Source: Arthrobacter sp. MSA 4-2
GTDB taxonomy: Bacteria > Actinomycetota > Actinomycetes > Actinomycetales > Micrococcaceae
Assembly: GCF_016405885.1 (NCBI RefSeq)
Contig: NZ_JAEKGC010000010.1
Coordinates: forward strand, 106,425 to 170,424
DNA length: 64,000 bases
Direction of reading: 5' to 3'
The notes under the pieces are model-generated. The model did not search any database, was not told the DNA's origin, and saw nothing but the letters and a program-made list of their open reading frames with translations. A program made the position numbers and the translations under genes. Below, piece after piece: positions 32,163 through 42,406 of the stretch (its first letter is position 1; every line of letters starts with the position of its first letter).

Positions 32163-34691
32163 ATGGCTCTCCCGGGTTCCCGCAACGTGCAGACCGTCAC
32201 GGTCGACGGGCGTTCCCTGCGGCTCTCGAGCCTGGACAAGGTGCTGTACCCGGAGACCGGCACCACCAAGGCCGATGTGCTGGCGTACTACGCGGCGGTG
32301 GCCGAGCCCCTGATCCGGCATGCCCGCGACCGGCCCGCGACCCGCAAGCGCTGGGTGCACGGGGTGGGGACCGCCGACGCCCCCGGCCAGGTTTTCTTCC
32401 AAAAGAACCTCGACGCCGCGGCTCCGGCCTGGCTGCCCCGCCACCCGATCCGGCACAAGGACCACACGAACGTGTACCCGGTGGTGAACGATCTGGCCAC
32501 CCTCACCTGGTTCGGTCAGATCGGGGCCCTGGAGGTCCATGTGCCCCAGTGGCGGTTCGGCCCGCACTCGGCGGTGGGCAACCCGGACCGGATGGTGCTG
32601 GACCTTGACCCCGGGCCGGGAGCGGGCCTGCCCGAGTGCGCCGAGGTGGCACGGCTGGCCCGGGAGATCCTCACCGGCATGGGCCTTGAGCCGTGGCCGG
32701 TGACAAGCGGCTCCAAGGGCCTCCACCTGTACTGCCGGCTGGACGGGAAGCTGACCTCCGAGCAGGTCTCCGGCGTCGCGCACGAGCTGGCCCGCGCCCT
32801 TGAGGCCGACCACCCCGACCTGGCGGTCAGCGACATGAAGAAGTCCCTGCGCGGCGGGCGCGTCCTGGTGGACTGGAGCCAGAACAACCGGAACAAGACC
32901 ACCGTGGCGCCGTATTCGCTGCGCGGACGCTTCCACCCGACCGTCGCCGCGCCGCGCACCTGGGCCGAGCTCGACGACCCGGACCTGGCCCACCTCGATT
33001 ACCGGGAGGTGCTGCGGCGCGTCCGGGAGCAGGGGGACATCCTGGCCGGCCTCGACCTCGACCCGCAGGACGGTTCCGGCACCGCCGGCTCCGCCCCGGA
33101 CCGCCTGACCCAGTACCGGGCCATGCGCGACGCCGGCAGGACCCCGGAGCCCGTCCCGGAAGCCGTCGGACCGCCCGGGGGCAACAGCTTCGTCATCCAG
33201 GAACACCATGCGCGCCGCCTCCACTACGACCTCCGGCTGGAGCGCGAGGGCGTGCTCGTCTCGTGGGCCCTGCCCAAGGGCCCGCCCGCCACGCCGGACC
33301 GGAACCATCTGGCGGTCCAGACGGAGGACCACCCGCTGGAATACGGGACCTTCGAGGGAAGTATTCCCAAGGGGGAATACGGGGCGGGCGAGATGAGCAT
33401 CTGGGATGCGGGGACCTACGAGCTGGAAAAGTGGCGCGACGGCAAGGAGGTGATCTGCACCCTGTACGGGAGGCAGGACGGCGGCCTGGCCCGCTCCGGC
33501 AGCGCCGTCCGGCGGTACGCCCTGATCAACACCGGCGGCTCCGGGTCGGGAGGACGGAACTGGCTCATCCACCTTATGAAGGACCAGCCGGCCGGAATCT
33601 CCTCCGGTGCCGCCTCCGGCGCTTCCTCCCCCGAGAGCGGGCCCGACGCCCCCGCAACCGGCCCGGCCGGACTCCCCGTCCCGGTTGCGCCGGCGGATCG
33701 TCCGGTGGCCGGGCCCGGCGCCGCCCCGGACTTCGTGCCGCCCATGCTGGCGGCCCTGGCCACCTCCACGGTCCTGCCCGATGAATCCGACTTCGCGTTC
33801 GAGCTGAAGTGGGACGGGGTGCGGGCCATCGCCCTCGTCGCGGCCGGCGGCGTTCGCCTGATCAGCCGCAACGGCAACGACATGAGCCTGCTCTACCCCG
33901 AACTGGGGGACCTCGCCGACTGTGTGAATGCCGAGACGGCGGTGCTCGACGGCGAGATCGTGGCCCTCAACGCCAGCGGCCGGCCCGACTTCAGTCTGCT
34001 GCAGACCCGGATGAAACTCACCTCGGCCTCCGAGATCGACGCCGCCCGGGCGACCACACCGGTCCGGCTCATGCTCTTCGACCTCCTCGGCCTCGACGGC
34101 ACCTCCCTGCTCCCGCTCGGGTACAGCAACCGCAGGGAGATCCTCGAAGGCGCGGTCAGCGCCCCGAAGGACGGGCATATCCAGGTTCCGGGGCAGCTTG
34201 ACGCCACCCTGGCCGAGGCTGTCGAGGCCAGCAGGGACCTGGGGCTGGAGGGCATCGTCGCCAAGCGCCGGAGCAGCGTGTACCGGCCCGGAACCCGCAC
34301 GGAGGCGTGGCTGAAGATCAAGCACCAGCGCACCCAGGAGGTGGTGGTGGTGGGCTGGCGTCCGGGGAAGGGCAACCGCGCCTCAAAGATCGGCTCCCTC
34401 CTGGTCGCGGTGCCCGACGGGGTGAACCTGAAGTACCTCGGCCGCGTCGGCTCCGGGCTCACCGACCGGGAGCTGGCCGAGGTCGGGGGCCGCCTCAAGA
34501 AGATGGCCCGCAAGACGGCGCCGCTGCCCGACGTTCCCGCCCCCGACGCCGCGGACGCGCGCTGGGTGCGCCCGGCCCTCGTCGGCGAGGTCCAGTACAG
34601 CGAACGCACCGGCGGGGGCCGGCTGCGGCACCCGGTCTGGCGCGGCTGGCGGCCGGATAAGAAACCCTCCGATGTGACCGTCGAAAACTGA
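32163..34691 (+). CDS. ligD: Multifunctional ATP-dependent DNA ligase LigD (POL-PE-LIG)
   Basis: This 842-residue protein carries all three NHEJ repair activities in the mycobacterial order. The polymerase/primase domain (about 1-300) shows catalytic Asp pair D147 and D149 in DLDPGPG. The 3'-phosphoesterase domain (about 340-490) has [18 protein letters not shown] and [19 protein letters not shown]. The ligase domain (about 520-835) has adenylated lysine K549 in [17 protein letters not shown] and [11 protein letters not shown] 60-residue Pro/Ala-rich linker joins PE and LIG. ATG at 32163 is used; GTG at 32127 is a possible alternative, and neither has a strong Shine-Dalgarno. The partner gene ku lies 0.7 kb away, divergent. 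Confidence 0.94.
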   Translation: MALPGSRNVQTVTVDGRSLRLSSLDKVLYPETGTTKADVLAYYAAVAEPLIRHARDRPATRKRWVHGVGTADAPGQVFFQKNLDAAAPAWLPRHPIRHKDHTNVYPVVNDLATLTWFGQIGALEVHVPQWRFGPHSAVGNPDRMVLDLDPGPGAGLPECAEVARLAREILTGMGLEPWPVTSGSKGLHLYCRLDGKLTSEQVSGVAHELARALEADHPDLAVSDMKKSLRGGRVLVDWSQNNRNKTTVAPYSLRGRFHPTVAAPRTWAELDDPDLAHLDYREVLRRVREQGDILAGLDLDPQDGSGTAGSAPDRLTQYRAMRDAGRTPEPVPEAVGPPGGNSFVIQEHHARRLHYDLRLEREGVLVSWALPKGPPATPDRNHLAVQTEDHPLEYGTFEGSIPKGEYGAGEMSIWDAGTYELEKWRDGKEVICTLYGRQDGGLARSGSAVRRYALINTGGSGSGGRNWLIHLMKDQPAGISSGAASGASSPESGPDAPATGPAGLPVPVAPADRPVAGPGAAPDFVPPMLAALATSTVLPDESDFAFELKWDGVRAIALVAAGGVRLISRNGNDMSLLYPELGDLADCVNAETAVLDGEIVALNASGRPDFSLLQTRMKLTSASEIDAARATTPVRLMLFDLLGLDGTSLLPLGYSNRREILEGAVSAPKDGHIQVPGQLDATLAEAVEASRDLGLEGIVAKRRSSVYRPGTRTEAWLKIKHQRTQEVVVVGWRPGKGNRASKIGSLLVAVPDGVNLKYLGRVGSGLTDRELAEVGGRLKKMARKTAPLPDVPAPDAADARWVRPALVGEVQYSERTGGGRLRHPVWRGWRPDKKPSDVTVEN

Positions 34692-34697
34692 GAACCG

Positions 34698-34721
34698 GCC
34701 GGCGGAGCGTCCTCCGCCGGC
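34698..34721. terminator. Hairpin between ligD and phosphoketolase genes
   Basis: GCCGGCGGAG pairs with CTCCGCCGGC around a 4-nt loop (10-bp perfect stem). No U-tract follows, so it may be a weak terminator or an mRNA-stabilising structure. Confidence 0.45.
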
Positions 34722-34746
34722 GTCGCCCAACCCGAGGAGGAACACC

Positions 34747-37134
34747 ATGCCAGAACCCGATGTCGACCGGCTGGACGCCTGGTGGCGGGCCGCCAACTAC
34801 CTCTCCGTCGGCCAGATCTACCTTCGGGACAACCCGCTGCTGAGGCGCCCGCTCGAAGGCGGCGACGTGAAGGCCCGGCTGCTGGGCCACTGGGGGACCA
34901 CCCCAGGCCTGAACTTCATCTACGCCCACCTGAACCGGGTGATCCGGGAGCAGCGGCAGGCGATGCTGTTCGTCACCGGGCCGGGGCACGGCGGGCCGGC
35001 CAACGTCGCCAACGCCTGGCTCGAGGGAACCTACTCCGAGGTGTACTCCCACATCGGCAGGGACGAAACCGGCCTCAAGGACCTGTTTCAGCAGTTCAGC
35101 TACCCCGGCGGCATCCCCTCCCACGCGGCCCCCGAGACGCCCGGCTCCATCCACGAGGGCGGCGAGCTCGGCTACGCCCTCGTCCACGCCTACGGCGCCG
35201 TGTTCGACAACCCCGACCTCCTCGCCGTGGCCGTGGTGGGCGACGGCGAAGCCGAAACCGGCCCGCTGGCGGCAAGCTGGCACTCCAACAACTTCCTCAA
35301 CGCCGCCCTCGACGGCGCCGTGCTCCCGATCCTGCACCTCAACGGCTACAAGATCGCCAACCCCACGGTGCTGGCCCGCATGCCCGAGGACCAGCTGCGG
35401 CAGCTGATGTCCGGCTACGGCTACGAGCCCCACTTCGTCACCGTCAGCGACCCGCGCGCCACCGCGCAGGCCCACCGGGATTTCGCGGCGGCCCTGGACG
35501 AATGCCTCGCCCAAATCCGGGACATTCAGCAGCAGGCCCGGTCCGGCGGGGACCTCCCGGAGGGCACGCCGCGCTGGCCCATGATCGTCCTGCGCTCACC
35601 CAAGGGCTGGACCGGGCCCGACGTCGTCGACGGCAAGCAGGTCGAGGGCACCTGGCGCTCGCACCAGGTGCCGCTGTCGGAAATCCACACCAACCCCGGG
35701 CACCTGCACCAGCTCGAGGAGTGGATGCGCTCCTACCGACCGGAGGAGCTCTTCGCCGAAACCGGGGAGCTGCGCCCCGATCTCGCCTCCCTCGCGCCGG
35801 AGGGCGACCTGCGGATGAGCGCCACCCCCTACGCCAACGGCGGCTGGCTGCTGCGCGACCTCAAGCTGCCCGACTACTTCGACCACGCCGTGAAGGTGAG
35901 CTCACCGGGCAGCGAAAAGGTGAGCCCGATGATCACCGTCGGCGGGTACCTGCGCGACATCATCGCGGCGAACCCCACGAACTTCCGCGTCTTCGGCCCC
36001 GACGAGACGGCGTCCAACCGGCTCTCGGCGGTCTACGACGTCACCGACAAGGCGTGGCAGGCACGCACCGAGGACGTCGACGAGCACCTGGCCCGCTCCG
36101 GCCGGGTCCTTGAGGTGCTCAGCGAGCACCTTTGCCAGGGCTGGCTCGAGGGCTACCTGCTCACCGGACGGCACGGGGTGTTCAACTGCTACGAGGCGTT
36201 TGTCCACATCGTCGACTCGATGTTCAACCAGTTCGCCAAGTGGCTCAAGGTGCACCAGGACCTGTCCTGGCGCCGTCCGATCGCCTCCTTCAACTACCTG
36301 CTCTCCAGCCATGTGTGGCAGCAGGACCACAACGGGTTCTCCCATCAGGACCCCGGGTTCATCGACCACGTGGTGAACAAGAAGGCCGACGTGATCCGCG
36401 TCTACCTGCCGCCGGACACCAACACCATGCTGGCCGTGACCGAGCACTGCATGAAGACCCGGGACACCGTCAACGTGATCATCACCGGCAAGCAGCCCAA
36501 TCCCACCTGGCTCGGGCCCGAGGAGGCCCGCCTGCACGTTCGACGCGGTATCGGGGTGTGGGACTTCGCCGGCCGCGAAGATGCCGGAGCGGACCCCGAC
36601 GTCGTCCTCGGCTGCGCCGGCGACGTGCCGACGCTCGAGACGGTCGCGGCGGCGGGCCTGCTCAAGGCGGGCATCCCGTCGCTGAAGATCCGGGTGGTCA
36701 ACGTGGTGGACCTGATGCGGCTGCAGGACACCGCCGAGCACCCGCACGGGCTCACGGCGCGGGCGTTCGACAACCTGTTCACCACGGATCGGCCCGTGAT
36801 CTTCGCCTACCACGGCTACCCGTGGCTGATCCACCGCCTGACCTACCGGAGGACCAACCACGCGAACCTTCACGTCCGCGGCTACAAGGAGGAGGGGACG
36901 ACCACCACGCCCTTCGACATGGCCATGCTGAACCAGATCGACCGGTACTCACTGGCCATGGACGTGATCGATCGGGTCCCGGCGCTCGGTTCCACCCAGG
37001 CCTCACTGCGCCAGTCGCTGCAGGACCAGCGGCAGCGCGCATGGCAGCACACCCGGGACGCCGGGGAGGACGCCGGCTTCATCACCGGCTGGACCCTCGA
37101 CGAGTCCTCGCCCGACGACTCCCAGAACCAGTAA
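34747..37134 (+). CDS. xfp: Phosphoketolase (xylulose-5-P/fructose-6-P)
   Basis: This 795-residue thiamine-diphosphate enzyme splits xylulose-5-phosphate or fructose-6-phosphate with phosphate into acetyl-phosphate plus an aldose phosphate. Family blocks are seen throughout: [70 protein letters not shown], the ThDP motif GDGEAETG (about residues 179-186), [29 protein letters not shown] and ITGKQP. The length matches the family (about 790-820). GAGGAGG lies upstream of the ATG. No acetate kinase gene is adjacent. It converges on the RelA/SpoT-domain gene. Confidence 0.95.
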   Translation: MPEPDVDRLDAWWRAANYLSVGQIYLRDNPLLRRPLEGGDVKARLLGHWGTTPGLNFIYAHLNRVIREQRQAMLFVTGPGHGGPANVANAWLEGTYSEVYSHIGRDETGLKDLFQQFSYPGGIPSHAAPETPGSIHEGGELGYALVHAYGAVFDNPDLLAVAVVGDGEAETGPLAASWHSNNFLNAALDGAVLPILHLNGYKIANPTVLARMPEDQLRQLMSGYGYEPHFVTVSDPRATAQAHRDFAAALDECLAQIRDIQQQARSGGDLPEGTPRWPMIVLRSPKGWTGPDVVDGKQVEGTWRSHQVPLSEIHTNPGHLHQLEEWMRSYRPEELFAETGELRPDLASLAPEGDLRMSATPYANGGWLLRDLKLPDYFDHAVKVSSPGSEKVSPMITVGGYLRDIIAANPTNFRVFGPDETASNRLSAVYDVTDKAWQARTEDVDEHLARSGRVLEVLSEHLCQGWLEGYLLTGRHGVFNCYEAFVHIVDSMFNQFAKWLKVHQDLSWRRPIASFNYLLSSHVWQQDHNGFSHQDPGFIDHVVNKKADVIRVYLPPDTNTMLAVTEHCMKTRDTVNVIITGKQPNPTWLGPEEARLHVRRGIGVWDFAGREDAGADPDVVLGCAGDVPTLETVAAAGLLKAGIPSLKIRVVNVVDLMRLQDTAEHPHGLTARAFDNLFTTDRPVIFAYHGYPWLIHRLTYRRTNHANLHVRGYKEEGTTTTPFDMAMLNQIDRYSLAMDVIDRVPALGSTQASLRQSLQDQRQRAWQHTRDAGEDAGFITGWTLDESSPDDSQNQ

Positions 37135-37152
37135 CCGGCACTTAGGTGCCGG
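37135..37152. terminator. Small hairpin between convergent xfp and RelA/SpoT genes
   Basis: CCGGCAC-TTAG-GTGCCGG is a 7-bp stem with a 4-nt loop right after the xfp stop codon. The U-tract is absent; it is a probable but unproven terminator. Confidence 0.4.
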
Positions 37153-37202
37153 GCCTGACGCCGCGGACGGGCCTGAAGCCGCGGCGCGCTGGGCGGCGGG
37201 GA

Positions 37203-38315
37203 TCAGCGGGAGTTCTCCTGCAGGGCCCGGTAGTTCTGCATCGAGCGCATCCTGCGCTGCAGGCTGTCCCGGCGCGGTGTGGACTCCGCGTCGGGGGCCT
37301 CGGCCGTGAGGTCGATGTGGCGCTGCCCGTAGTGCCACAGCAGCATGTCGTCGAGCAGCCGGTCGGGGCCGGGGGAGTACCGGTGGTCGAGGGCGCGGCG
37401 CACCGTGGTGATGGTATCGGCCTGCAGCAGGGCCACGAGTTCGAGGGTGGTCCGCAGCCCGTGGGCGGCAAGGAGTTCGGCGGCCCAGCCCCAGTTGTCG
37501 TCGGCCTTGCGGTCGACGTGGGGCAGCAGGGTCTGCCAGACGTGCCGGACGCGGTTGGGGGTCAGCGGAGCGCTGCCCTCCCCGGCCTCGTCCCAGAACC
37601 CGGTCACCGTCTCGTAGCGTTCGTGGAGTTCGGCGAAGGCCGACTCGACGGTTTCGAGCATCGCGGCCGTCCCGGTGAACTGCCGGTCGAAGTAGGGGCT
37701 CCACGCCTTGGGATTGGAGGCCTTGAAGCGGATGTCGTGTTCGATCTCCGACCAGGCGTGGGCGAGGACGGTGCGGACCTGCACCTCGAAGAGGTAGCTG
37801 CCGCCGGCCTTCGAGTCCGGATCAAGGGCCTGCTGGTACCGCCGCACGACGTCGTTGTGGATGCTGCGCATGATCAGGTGCCGGCTCGAGTACCCGTAGG
37901 TGCCCGATTCGATCGACCCGATGTCCTTCTCGCGGTCCCCGCGGCAGTCGAAGTCCTGCCGCTGGCGCTTGATGAGGTTCGCGGCGAGGTCCACCTCGTG
38001 GGGGAGGGTGGTGATGACCCGGATCCCGACGAGGTCGGTGAGGTTGCGCAGCGGGTCGGGGAAGACGAGCGCCGGCAGCGCCCCCGGCTCGGTGGGCGCG
38101 AGTGTCCGGGAGGCCTTGTCGCGGAAGGATTCAACGGTCTTGGTGCGCGCGGTGACGAACAGGGGCCGCAGGTCCGAGGGGTCGAAGATCGCCGAGATGC
38201 TGCGGCGCATCTCCTCGGTCACCGCCTCGAGCTGGGGCCGCACCCGCGTGAACTCCTGCGTCGACGCTTCGACCGCCGGGCGCAGGCGGTCGTCGAGGTC
38301 ATCCCACGCACTCAC
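37203..38315 (-). CDS. RelA/SpoT-domain protein (single-domain alarmone synthetase-like)
   Basis: This 370-residue protein has only the nucleotidyltransferase (synthetase) part of the RSH family; no HD hydrolase, TGS or ACT domain is visible. Synthetase signatures are KTVESFRDKASR, LTDLVGIRVITTLPHEVDLA, GTYGYSSRHLIM and FEVQVRTVLAHAWSEIEHDI (about residues 195-214; equivalent to the EIQIRT/HAWAxxEH motifs). A helical C-terminal part (about 220-340) makes it longer than typical small alarmone synthetases (200-250). It could make (p)ppGpp-like nucleotides or be a diverged relative. The GTG start has AGGAGG upstream. Confidence 0.87.
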   Translation of the reverse strand: MSAWDDLDDRLRPAVEASTQEFTRVRPQLEAVTEEMRRSISAIFDPSDLRPLFVTARTKTVESFRDKASRTLAPTEPGALPALVFPDPLRNLTDLVGIRVITTLPHEVDLAANLIKRQRQDFDCRGDREKDIGSIESGTYGYSSRHLIMRSIHNDVVRRYQQALDPDSKAGGSYLFEVQVRTVLAHAWSEIEHDIRFKASNPKAWSPYFDRQFTGTAAMLETVESAFAELHERYETVTGFWDEAGEGSAPLTPNRVRHVWQTLLPHVDRKADDNWGWAAELLAAHGLRTTLELVALLQADTITTVRRALDHRYSPGPDRLLDDMLLWHYGQRHIDLTAEAPDAESTPRRDSLQRRMRSMQNYRALQENSR

Positions 38316-38381
38316 AAAGGGCCTCCTGGTCTCGGCGTTTCTGCAATCCTAGCCGCCGCCCGCGACGGTTATGCTTCCGGT

Positions 38382-39278
38382 GTGAAGCAGCCGGGACGAC
38401 GCAACGTATTGGCACTCCTCGGCGCGCTGGGGGCCTCGGTGCTGCCCGGCTGCGCCCGCCCGGCCGACCGTGCCGGGACCCCGGCCGACGGCGCCGCCCG
38501 GCGCTACGGCTACGGCTCCGACCCGAGCCAGTTCGCCGACCTCTATCTGCCCTCCCGGGCTTCCAAGCCGGGGGTGGTGGTGATCATCCACGGCGGGTAC
38601 TGGCGTTCGACCTACGGTGCCGACCTCGGCGAACCGCTGGCCCGGGATTTGGCGGACCGGGGGTATGCCTGCTGGAACCTCGAGTACCGCCGGGTCGGCA
38701 ACGGCGGCGGCTGGCCGGGGACCTTCGAGGACATCGGAGCCGGGATCGACCTTCTGGCCGAGGCGGCGGCGCGGCACGGACTCGACCTCACGACCGTGAC
38801 GGCCCTGGGCCACTCCGCCGGCGGCCACCTCGCCGTGTGGGCGGCAGGACGCGACTCCCTTCCCGCCGACGCCCCGGGTGCCGGGCCGGCGGCGGTGCCC
38901 TTGACGGGGGTCGTGAGCCAGTCGGGGGTGCTCAATCTCGCCCAGGCGCACGACCTGAACCTCAGCAACGGCGCCGTCGAGGACCTGCTCGGCGCTTCCC
39001 CGACGGCCGAGCCGGAACGGTACCGGTGGGCCGATCCCCTGAACGCGGTGCCGCTCTCCGTGCCCGTCTACGCGCTGCACGGGGAAGAGGACACCACGGT
39101 TCCGCTGAGCCAGTCCGAAAGCTACGTGGCCGCCGCCACGCAGGCGGGCGCGTCGGCTGAGCTCCTGGTGATTCCGGGCGACCACTTCGCGATGATCACT
39201 CCCGGCACCGAAGCGTGGGAGCGGGTGGTGGCGGCCGTCGACCAGGCCGCCACCACCCGGCAGGGTTCCGCCGGGTAA
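38382..39278 (+). CDS. Secreted alpha/beta-hydrolase lipoprotein
   Basis: This 298-residue protein has an N-terminal signal with twin basic residues (KQPGRRNVLALLGALGAS) and a lipobox LPGC, so it is probably a lipoprotein. The hydrolase core has the oxyanion motif HGGYW (about residues 67-71), nucleophile GHSAGGH (Ser about 146), an acidic residue in HGEEDTTVP and His in GDHFAM. This resembles kynurenine formamidase/BD-FAE-type esterases. The GTG start has TATGCT (38370-38375) 6 nt upstream and no Shine-Dalgarno, suggesting a leaderless transcript. The natural ester or amide substrate is unknown. Confidence 0.85.
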   Translation: MKQPGRRNVLALLGALGASVLPGCARPADRAGTPADGAARRYGYGSDPSQFADLYLPSRASKPGVVVIIHGGYWRSTYGADLGEPLARDLADRGYACWNLEYRRVGNGGGWPGTFEDIGAGIDLLAEAAARHGLDLTTVTALGHSAGGHLAVWAAGRDSLPADAPGAGPAAVPLTGVVSQSGVLNLAQAHDLNLSNGAVEDLLGASPTAEPERYRWADPLNAVPLSVPVYALHGEEDTTVPLSQSESYVAAATQAGASAELLVIPGDHFAMITPGTEAWERVVAAVDQAATTRQGSAG

Positions 39279-39281
39279 TCC

Positions 39282-40076
39282 CTAGTTGAGCGGGCGGGTT
39301 CCTTCGGGCAGCGACCCGCCCCGAAGCAGCTCCGCAGCGGTATCCGCGAGGGCGGTCAGGGCGACGCGCTGGGTCCAGGGACCGTAGGAAATGCGGGCGA
39401 CGCCGAGCTCCTGGAGCTTGGCGGGAGGAAGTGAACCCGGGATCCCGATCACGCTCACCCGCTTGTGTCCAATCCCCTCGACCAGGGCACGCACCGTGTC
39501 CTCGTCGAAGAGGCCGGGGACGAAGACGGTCGACGCGCCGACCTCGAGGTAGGCCCTGCCGCGCTCGATGGCCTCGGCGAGGACGTCCTCCGGGTCGCGG
39601 CCGGCGCCGCGCAGGAACGCGTCGGTGCGGGCGTTGAGCACGAAGGGGACGCCCTCCGCCTCGCCGGCCTTAACCGCCGCCTCCATCTTCGCCCCGGAGT
39701 CGGCCAGCGGCTCCATCCGGTCCTCGATATTGGCGCCGATGATGCCCACGCCGATGGCACGCCGCACGGTCTCACCCGCGTTGCCGTACCCGGCGTCGAG
39801 GTCTGCGCTGACGGGCAGTTCGGTCGCCGCCGCAATGCGCGAGACGGCGTCGATCATCAGATCGAGCGGGACGGTGCCGTCCTGGTAGCCCAGGCTCGAC
39901 GCGATGGAGTGGCCCGCCGTGGCCAGTGCACGGGTTCCGGGAACCTCGGCGATGGTCTTGGCCGAAATGGCGTCCCACACGTTGACGACCTGCAGGATCT
40001 CCGGGGCCCGGTGGAGGCTGAGGAACTCCTCGGCCTTGGCGGACAGGGAAGCGGTTGAGTTGCTCGGTGTAGTCAT
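39282..40076 (-). CDS. Isocitrate lyase/phosphoenolpyruvate mutase superfamily protein
   Basis: This 264-residue TIM-barrel protein has family blocks VNVWDAISAKTIAEVPGTRA, ALATAGHSIASSLGYQDG, VSADLDAGYGNA (Mg2+-binding acidic residues) and GIIGANIEDRM. The isocitrate-lyase KKCGH loop is missing, so it is not a true isocitrate lyase; it is closer to oxaloacetate decarboxylase or methylisocitrate lyase-like members. The start lies 4 bp after the stop of the MhqD-like hydrolase gene, so it is the last gene of a three-gene operon. The substrate is unknown. Confidence 0.87.
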   Translation of the reverse strand: MTTPSNSTASLSAKAEEFLSLHRAPEILQVVNVWDAISAKTIAEVPGTRALATAGHSIASSLGYQDGTVPLDLMIDAVSRIAAATELPVSADLDAGYGNAGETVRRAIGVGIIGANIEDRMEPLADSGAKMEAAVKAGEAEGVPFVLNARTDAFLRGAGRDPEDVLAEAIERGRAYLEVGASTVFVPGLFDEDTVRALVEGIGHKRVSVIGIPGSLPPAKLQELGVARISYGPWTQRVALTALADTAAELLRGGSLPEGTRPLN

Positions 40077-40080
40077 GATT

Positions 40081-40728
40081 TCACCTTACGGCTCCATCCC
40101 GACTCATCCACAGTGCGGCGGCTGTGAGATCGTCGGCGGTGATTCCGTGGCCGCCCGGGTGGGTGGCACGTTCGACGTCGGCGCCGCGGGACTGAAGGAC
40201 GCCGGTGAGCCGTTCGACGCTGTCCTGGGGGGCCATGGGGTCCTCGGCGCCGTTGAACAGTGCCACGCGGGTGCCGGCCAGGTCGGCGTCGACGGGGTGC
40301 GCGTCCAGGGGATACATGCCCGAGAAGGCCACCACCCGGTCGAGCTCCCCGGGGTGGAGCAGTGCGGTGGCCAGGGCGATATTGGCCCCGTTGGAGAACC
40401 CCACGGCGGTCACCGGCCGGTCCCCGAGGCTGTAGGCCTCCCGGGCCCAGTCGAGGAAGCCTGCAAGTTCCCCGGCCCGGGCAACCACATCGGCGGTGTC
40501 GAATACGCCCTCCCGCAGGCGCCGGAACCACCGGTTCATGCCGTTCTCGCTCACCGGCCCGCGGGGGGAGAGGATTCCGGCCCCGGGGGACAGGCGCGGG
40601 GCCAGGGGGAGCAGGTCGTGCTCGGTGCCGCCGGTGCCGTGCAGGAGCAGCAGCACCGGAGTCCCGGGGTCGCCGGGCTCGAAAACGTGGGGCCAGGGGT
40701 GCACTGAGGGAGCCGGGGTCTCAGTCAT
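40081..40728 (-). CDS. MhqD-like phospholipase/carboxylesterase-family hydrolase
   Basis: This 215-residue alpha/beta hydrolase has LLLLHGTGGTEHDLLPLA, ILSPRGPVSENGMNRWFRR, the nucleophile in VTAVGFSNGANIALA (Ser about residue 122), an acidic residue in FNGAEDPMAP and His in HPGGHGI. This is the esterase family of B. subtilis MhqD, which works with a ring-cleaving dioxygenase in quinone/hydroquinone detoxification. The ATG at 40728 overlaps the end of the dioxygenase gene by 8 bp, so the two are co-translated. The role here is inferred from that pairing. Confidence 0.85.
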   Translation of the reverse strand: MTETPAPSVHPWPHVFEPGDPGTPVLLLLHGTGGTEHDLLPLAPRLSPGAGILSPRGPVSENGMNRWFRRLREGVFDTADVVARAGELAGFLDWAREAYSLGDRPVTAVGFSNGANIALATALLHPGELDRVVAFSGMYPLDAHPVDADLAGTRVALFNGAEDPMAPQDSVERLTGVLQSRGADVERATHPGGHGITADDLTAAALWMSRDGAVR

Positions 40729-41731
40729 CCGCCGGCTCCGTCGCGGCGTCCCCGGTGGACCCGGCAAGCTCGGGGTTGTTTTCCTCGGGCAGGCTCAGCG
40801 GGGCCACGGCGGCGGCGATGGCCTCGCGGCTGGGCTCGAGCCACGGCGGCAGCTTGAGGCCGCGTCCCAACTCAAGGAGCGGCTCATCGATATTGAAGCC
40901 CGGGGTGTCGGTAGCAATTTCGAACAGGGTTCCGCCGGGTTCGCGGAAGTAGATCGAGGTGAAGTACTGCCGGTCGAGGATCTCGGTCACGGCATGCCCC
41001 CGGGAGGTCAGCTCGTCCCGCCAGGCCGCCTGGATGGCCTTGTCCGGGACGCGGAAGGCAACGTGGTGCACCGTGCCGCCGGCGATCAGGCCGCGGTCGG
41101 CGCGCGGGTCGGCGATCACGTCGACCACCGTGCCCGGCTCGCCTGCGCCGGTCGAGAGCCGGTACCTGTCCGCACCCTCCGAGAGGATGTCCAGGCCGAG
41201 GTCCTGGGTCAGGGTCGCCAGGGTGCCCTCGGGGTCGGCGACCGTCAGCACCGAGGAGTGCTGTCCGCGCACCGCGTACTGTGCCGGGACCGACGCCGAG
41301 TCCCACGGGTCGCGGGGGTCTTCAAGGGAGGATGCCACAAGGTCGATCTGCAGCCCGTCCGGGTCCCTCAGCGACAGGCGCTCCTCCGCCGAGGAGCTTC
41401 CGGTGATCTGCGAGTCGACGCCGAGGTCCTTAAAGTGGCTCTGCCACCAGCCCAGGGTGCCCTGGGGCACCGAGAACGCCGTGGTCGTCGACTGTCCGGC
41501 GCCGATCCTGCCCGCCGGAACCCCCTTCCAGGGGAAGAAGGTCAGCAGCGAGCCCGGCCGGCCGGATTCGTCGCCGTAGTAGAGGTGGTACGTGCCCGGA
41601 TCGTCGAAGTTCACCGTCCGCTTCACCAGGCGCAGCCCGAGGCCGCGGATATAGAAATCGACATTGCGCTGCGGATCCCCCGCAATCGCCGTCACATGGT
41701 GCAAACCGCTCGTATTTGCCGTCACAGTCAA
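40721..41731 (-). CDS. Ring-cleaving (VOC) dioxygenase, MhqO/MhqA-like
   Basis: This 336-residue protein is made of two glyoxalase/VOC modules. It begins GLHHVTAIAGDPQRNVDFYI with GLRLVKRTVNFDDPGTYHLY, and has a second metal-binding set with TVHHVAFRVPDKAIQ and SIYFREPGGTLFEIATDTPG. His residues in GLHHV and VHHVAF and Glu in LFEIA are the expected Fe(II) ligands. These enzymes are linked to aromatic ring cleavage and quinone stress (MhqA/MhqE/MhqO). It is the first gene of the operon with the MhqD-like hydrolase and the PEP-mutase-family gene. No MarR/MhqR regulator gene is adjacent. Confidence 0.88.
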   Translation of the reverse strand: MTVTANTSGLHHVTAIAGDPQRNVDFYIRGLGLRLVKRTVNFDDPGTYHLYYGDESGRPGSLLTFFPWKGVPAGRIGAGQSTTTAFSVPQGTLGWWQSHFKDLGVDSQITGSSSAEERLSLRDPDGLQIDLVASSLEDPRDPWDSASVPAQYAVRGQHSSVLTVADPEGTLATLTQDLGLDILSEGADRYRLSTGAGEPGTVVDVIADPRADRGLIAGGTVHHVAFRVPDKAIQAAWRDELTSRGHAVTEILDRQYFTSIYFREPGGTLFEIATDTPGFNIDEPLLELGRGLKLPPWLEPSREAIAAAVAPLSLPEENNPELAGSTGDAATEPADD

Positions 41732-41867
41732 ACCCCTCTTCGAAGAACTCCACCCCCGGCCGGAGGTTTATATGCAAACGAATGTACTTTACCTTTTGTT
41801 CCCCCGCTCCACCCGGAGCGGGATCCGCCGGTCGAATTCATTCAGGATCGTGTGTCATCCTGTGTGA

Positions 41868-42344
41868 ATGGCCGCAAAAATCAGGGTGCATGGGTGGGTG
41901 CGGCGCACCGGCATCGAAGTAACAGGCTGGACCTGCGTGGTTGTTGGCTGCGCAGCGCTTGTCCTTCCCGGCCCCGGCCTGCTGATGCTCGTCGGCGGCC
42001 TCGCCATCCTCTCGCAGCAGTACGCCTGGGCGCGCCGGCGGCTTGCCCCCATGAAGGCACGGGCCTTCCATGCTGCAGCCATCGGCGTCAAAACCATCCC
42101 GCGCATTGCCGCGAGCTGCCTCTGCGCCTTCGCCGTCATGGGGTGCGGAGTTGTCTGGACCGTCCAGCCCGGGGTGCCGGCCTGGTGGCCCCTTGAATCC
42201 AGGTGGTGGCTCTTCGGGGGTTCGGCCACCGGCATCAGCATGGTGCTGTCCTCCCTGATCGCCCTGGTCCTTATCATCTACAGTGTCCGGCGCTTCCGGG
42301 GCAAGCCCCCACCCGCAAAAACAGCAATTCCGGAGGGCGGATAA
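41868..42344 (+). CDS. TIGR02611 family (PGPG motif) membrane protein
   Basis: This 158-residue protein has four hydrophobic segments. It contains ALVLPGPGLLMLVGGLAILS followed by YAWARRRL, the hallmark of the PGPGW/TIGR02611 transmembrane family common in Actinobacteria. A second pair of helices (LCAFAVMGCGVVW, SMVLSSLIALVLIIYSV) follows. The function is unknown. It is divergent from the ring-cleaving dioxygenase gene (136 bp between starts). No good Shine-Dalgarno is seen before the ATG. Confidence 0.82.
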   Translation: MAAKIRVHGWVRRTGIEVTGWTCVVVGCAALVLPGPGLLMLVGGLAILSQQYAWARRRLAPMKARAFHAAAIGVKTIPRIAASCLCAFAVMGCGVVWTVQPGVPAWWPLESRWWLFGGSATGISMVLSSLIALVLIIYSVRRFRGKPPPAKTAIPEGG

Positions 42345-42406
42345 CTCCAGCCGGGGGCGGGCGTCATTCCAAGCGCGCGTTCAGCCCGGGCTGGTAGTTT
42401 GAATTG

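Noticed and set aside
31545..34325. Open frame of 926 codons on the minus strand opposite ligD
   Set aside because: It is antisense to a fully motif-supported LigD, has no domain features, and is the usual artefact of high-GC third-position bias. Similar antisense or shifted long frames occur opposite dnaE2 (17518-19665), pknA (8888-10942) and eccC (57897-59441).
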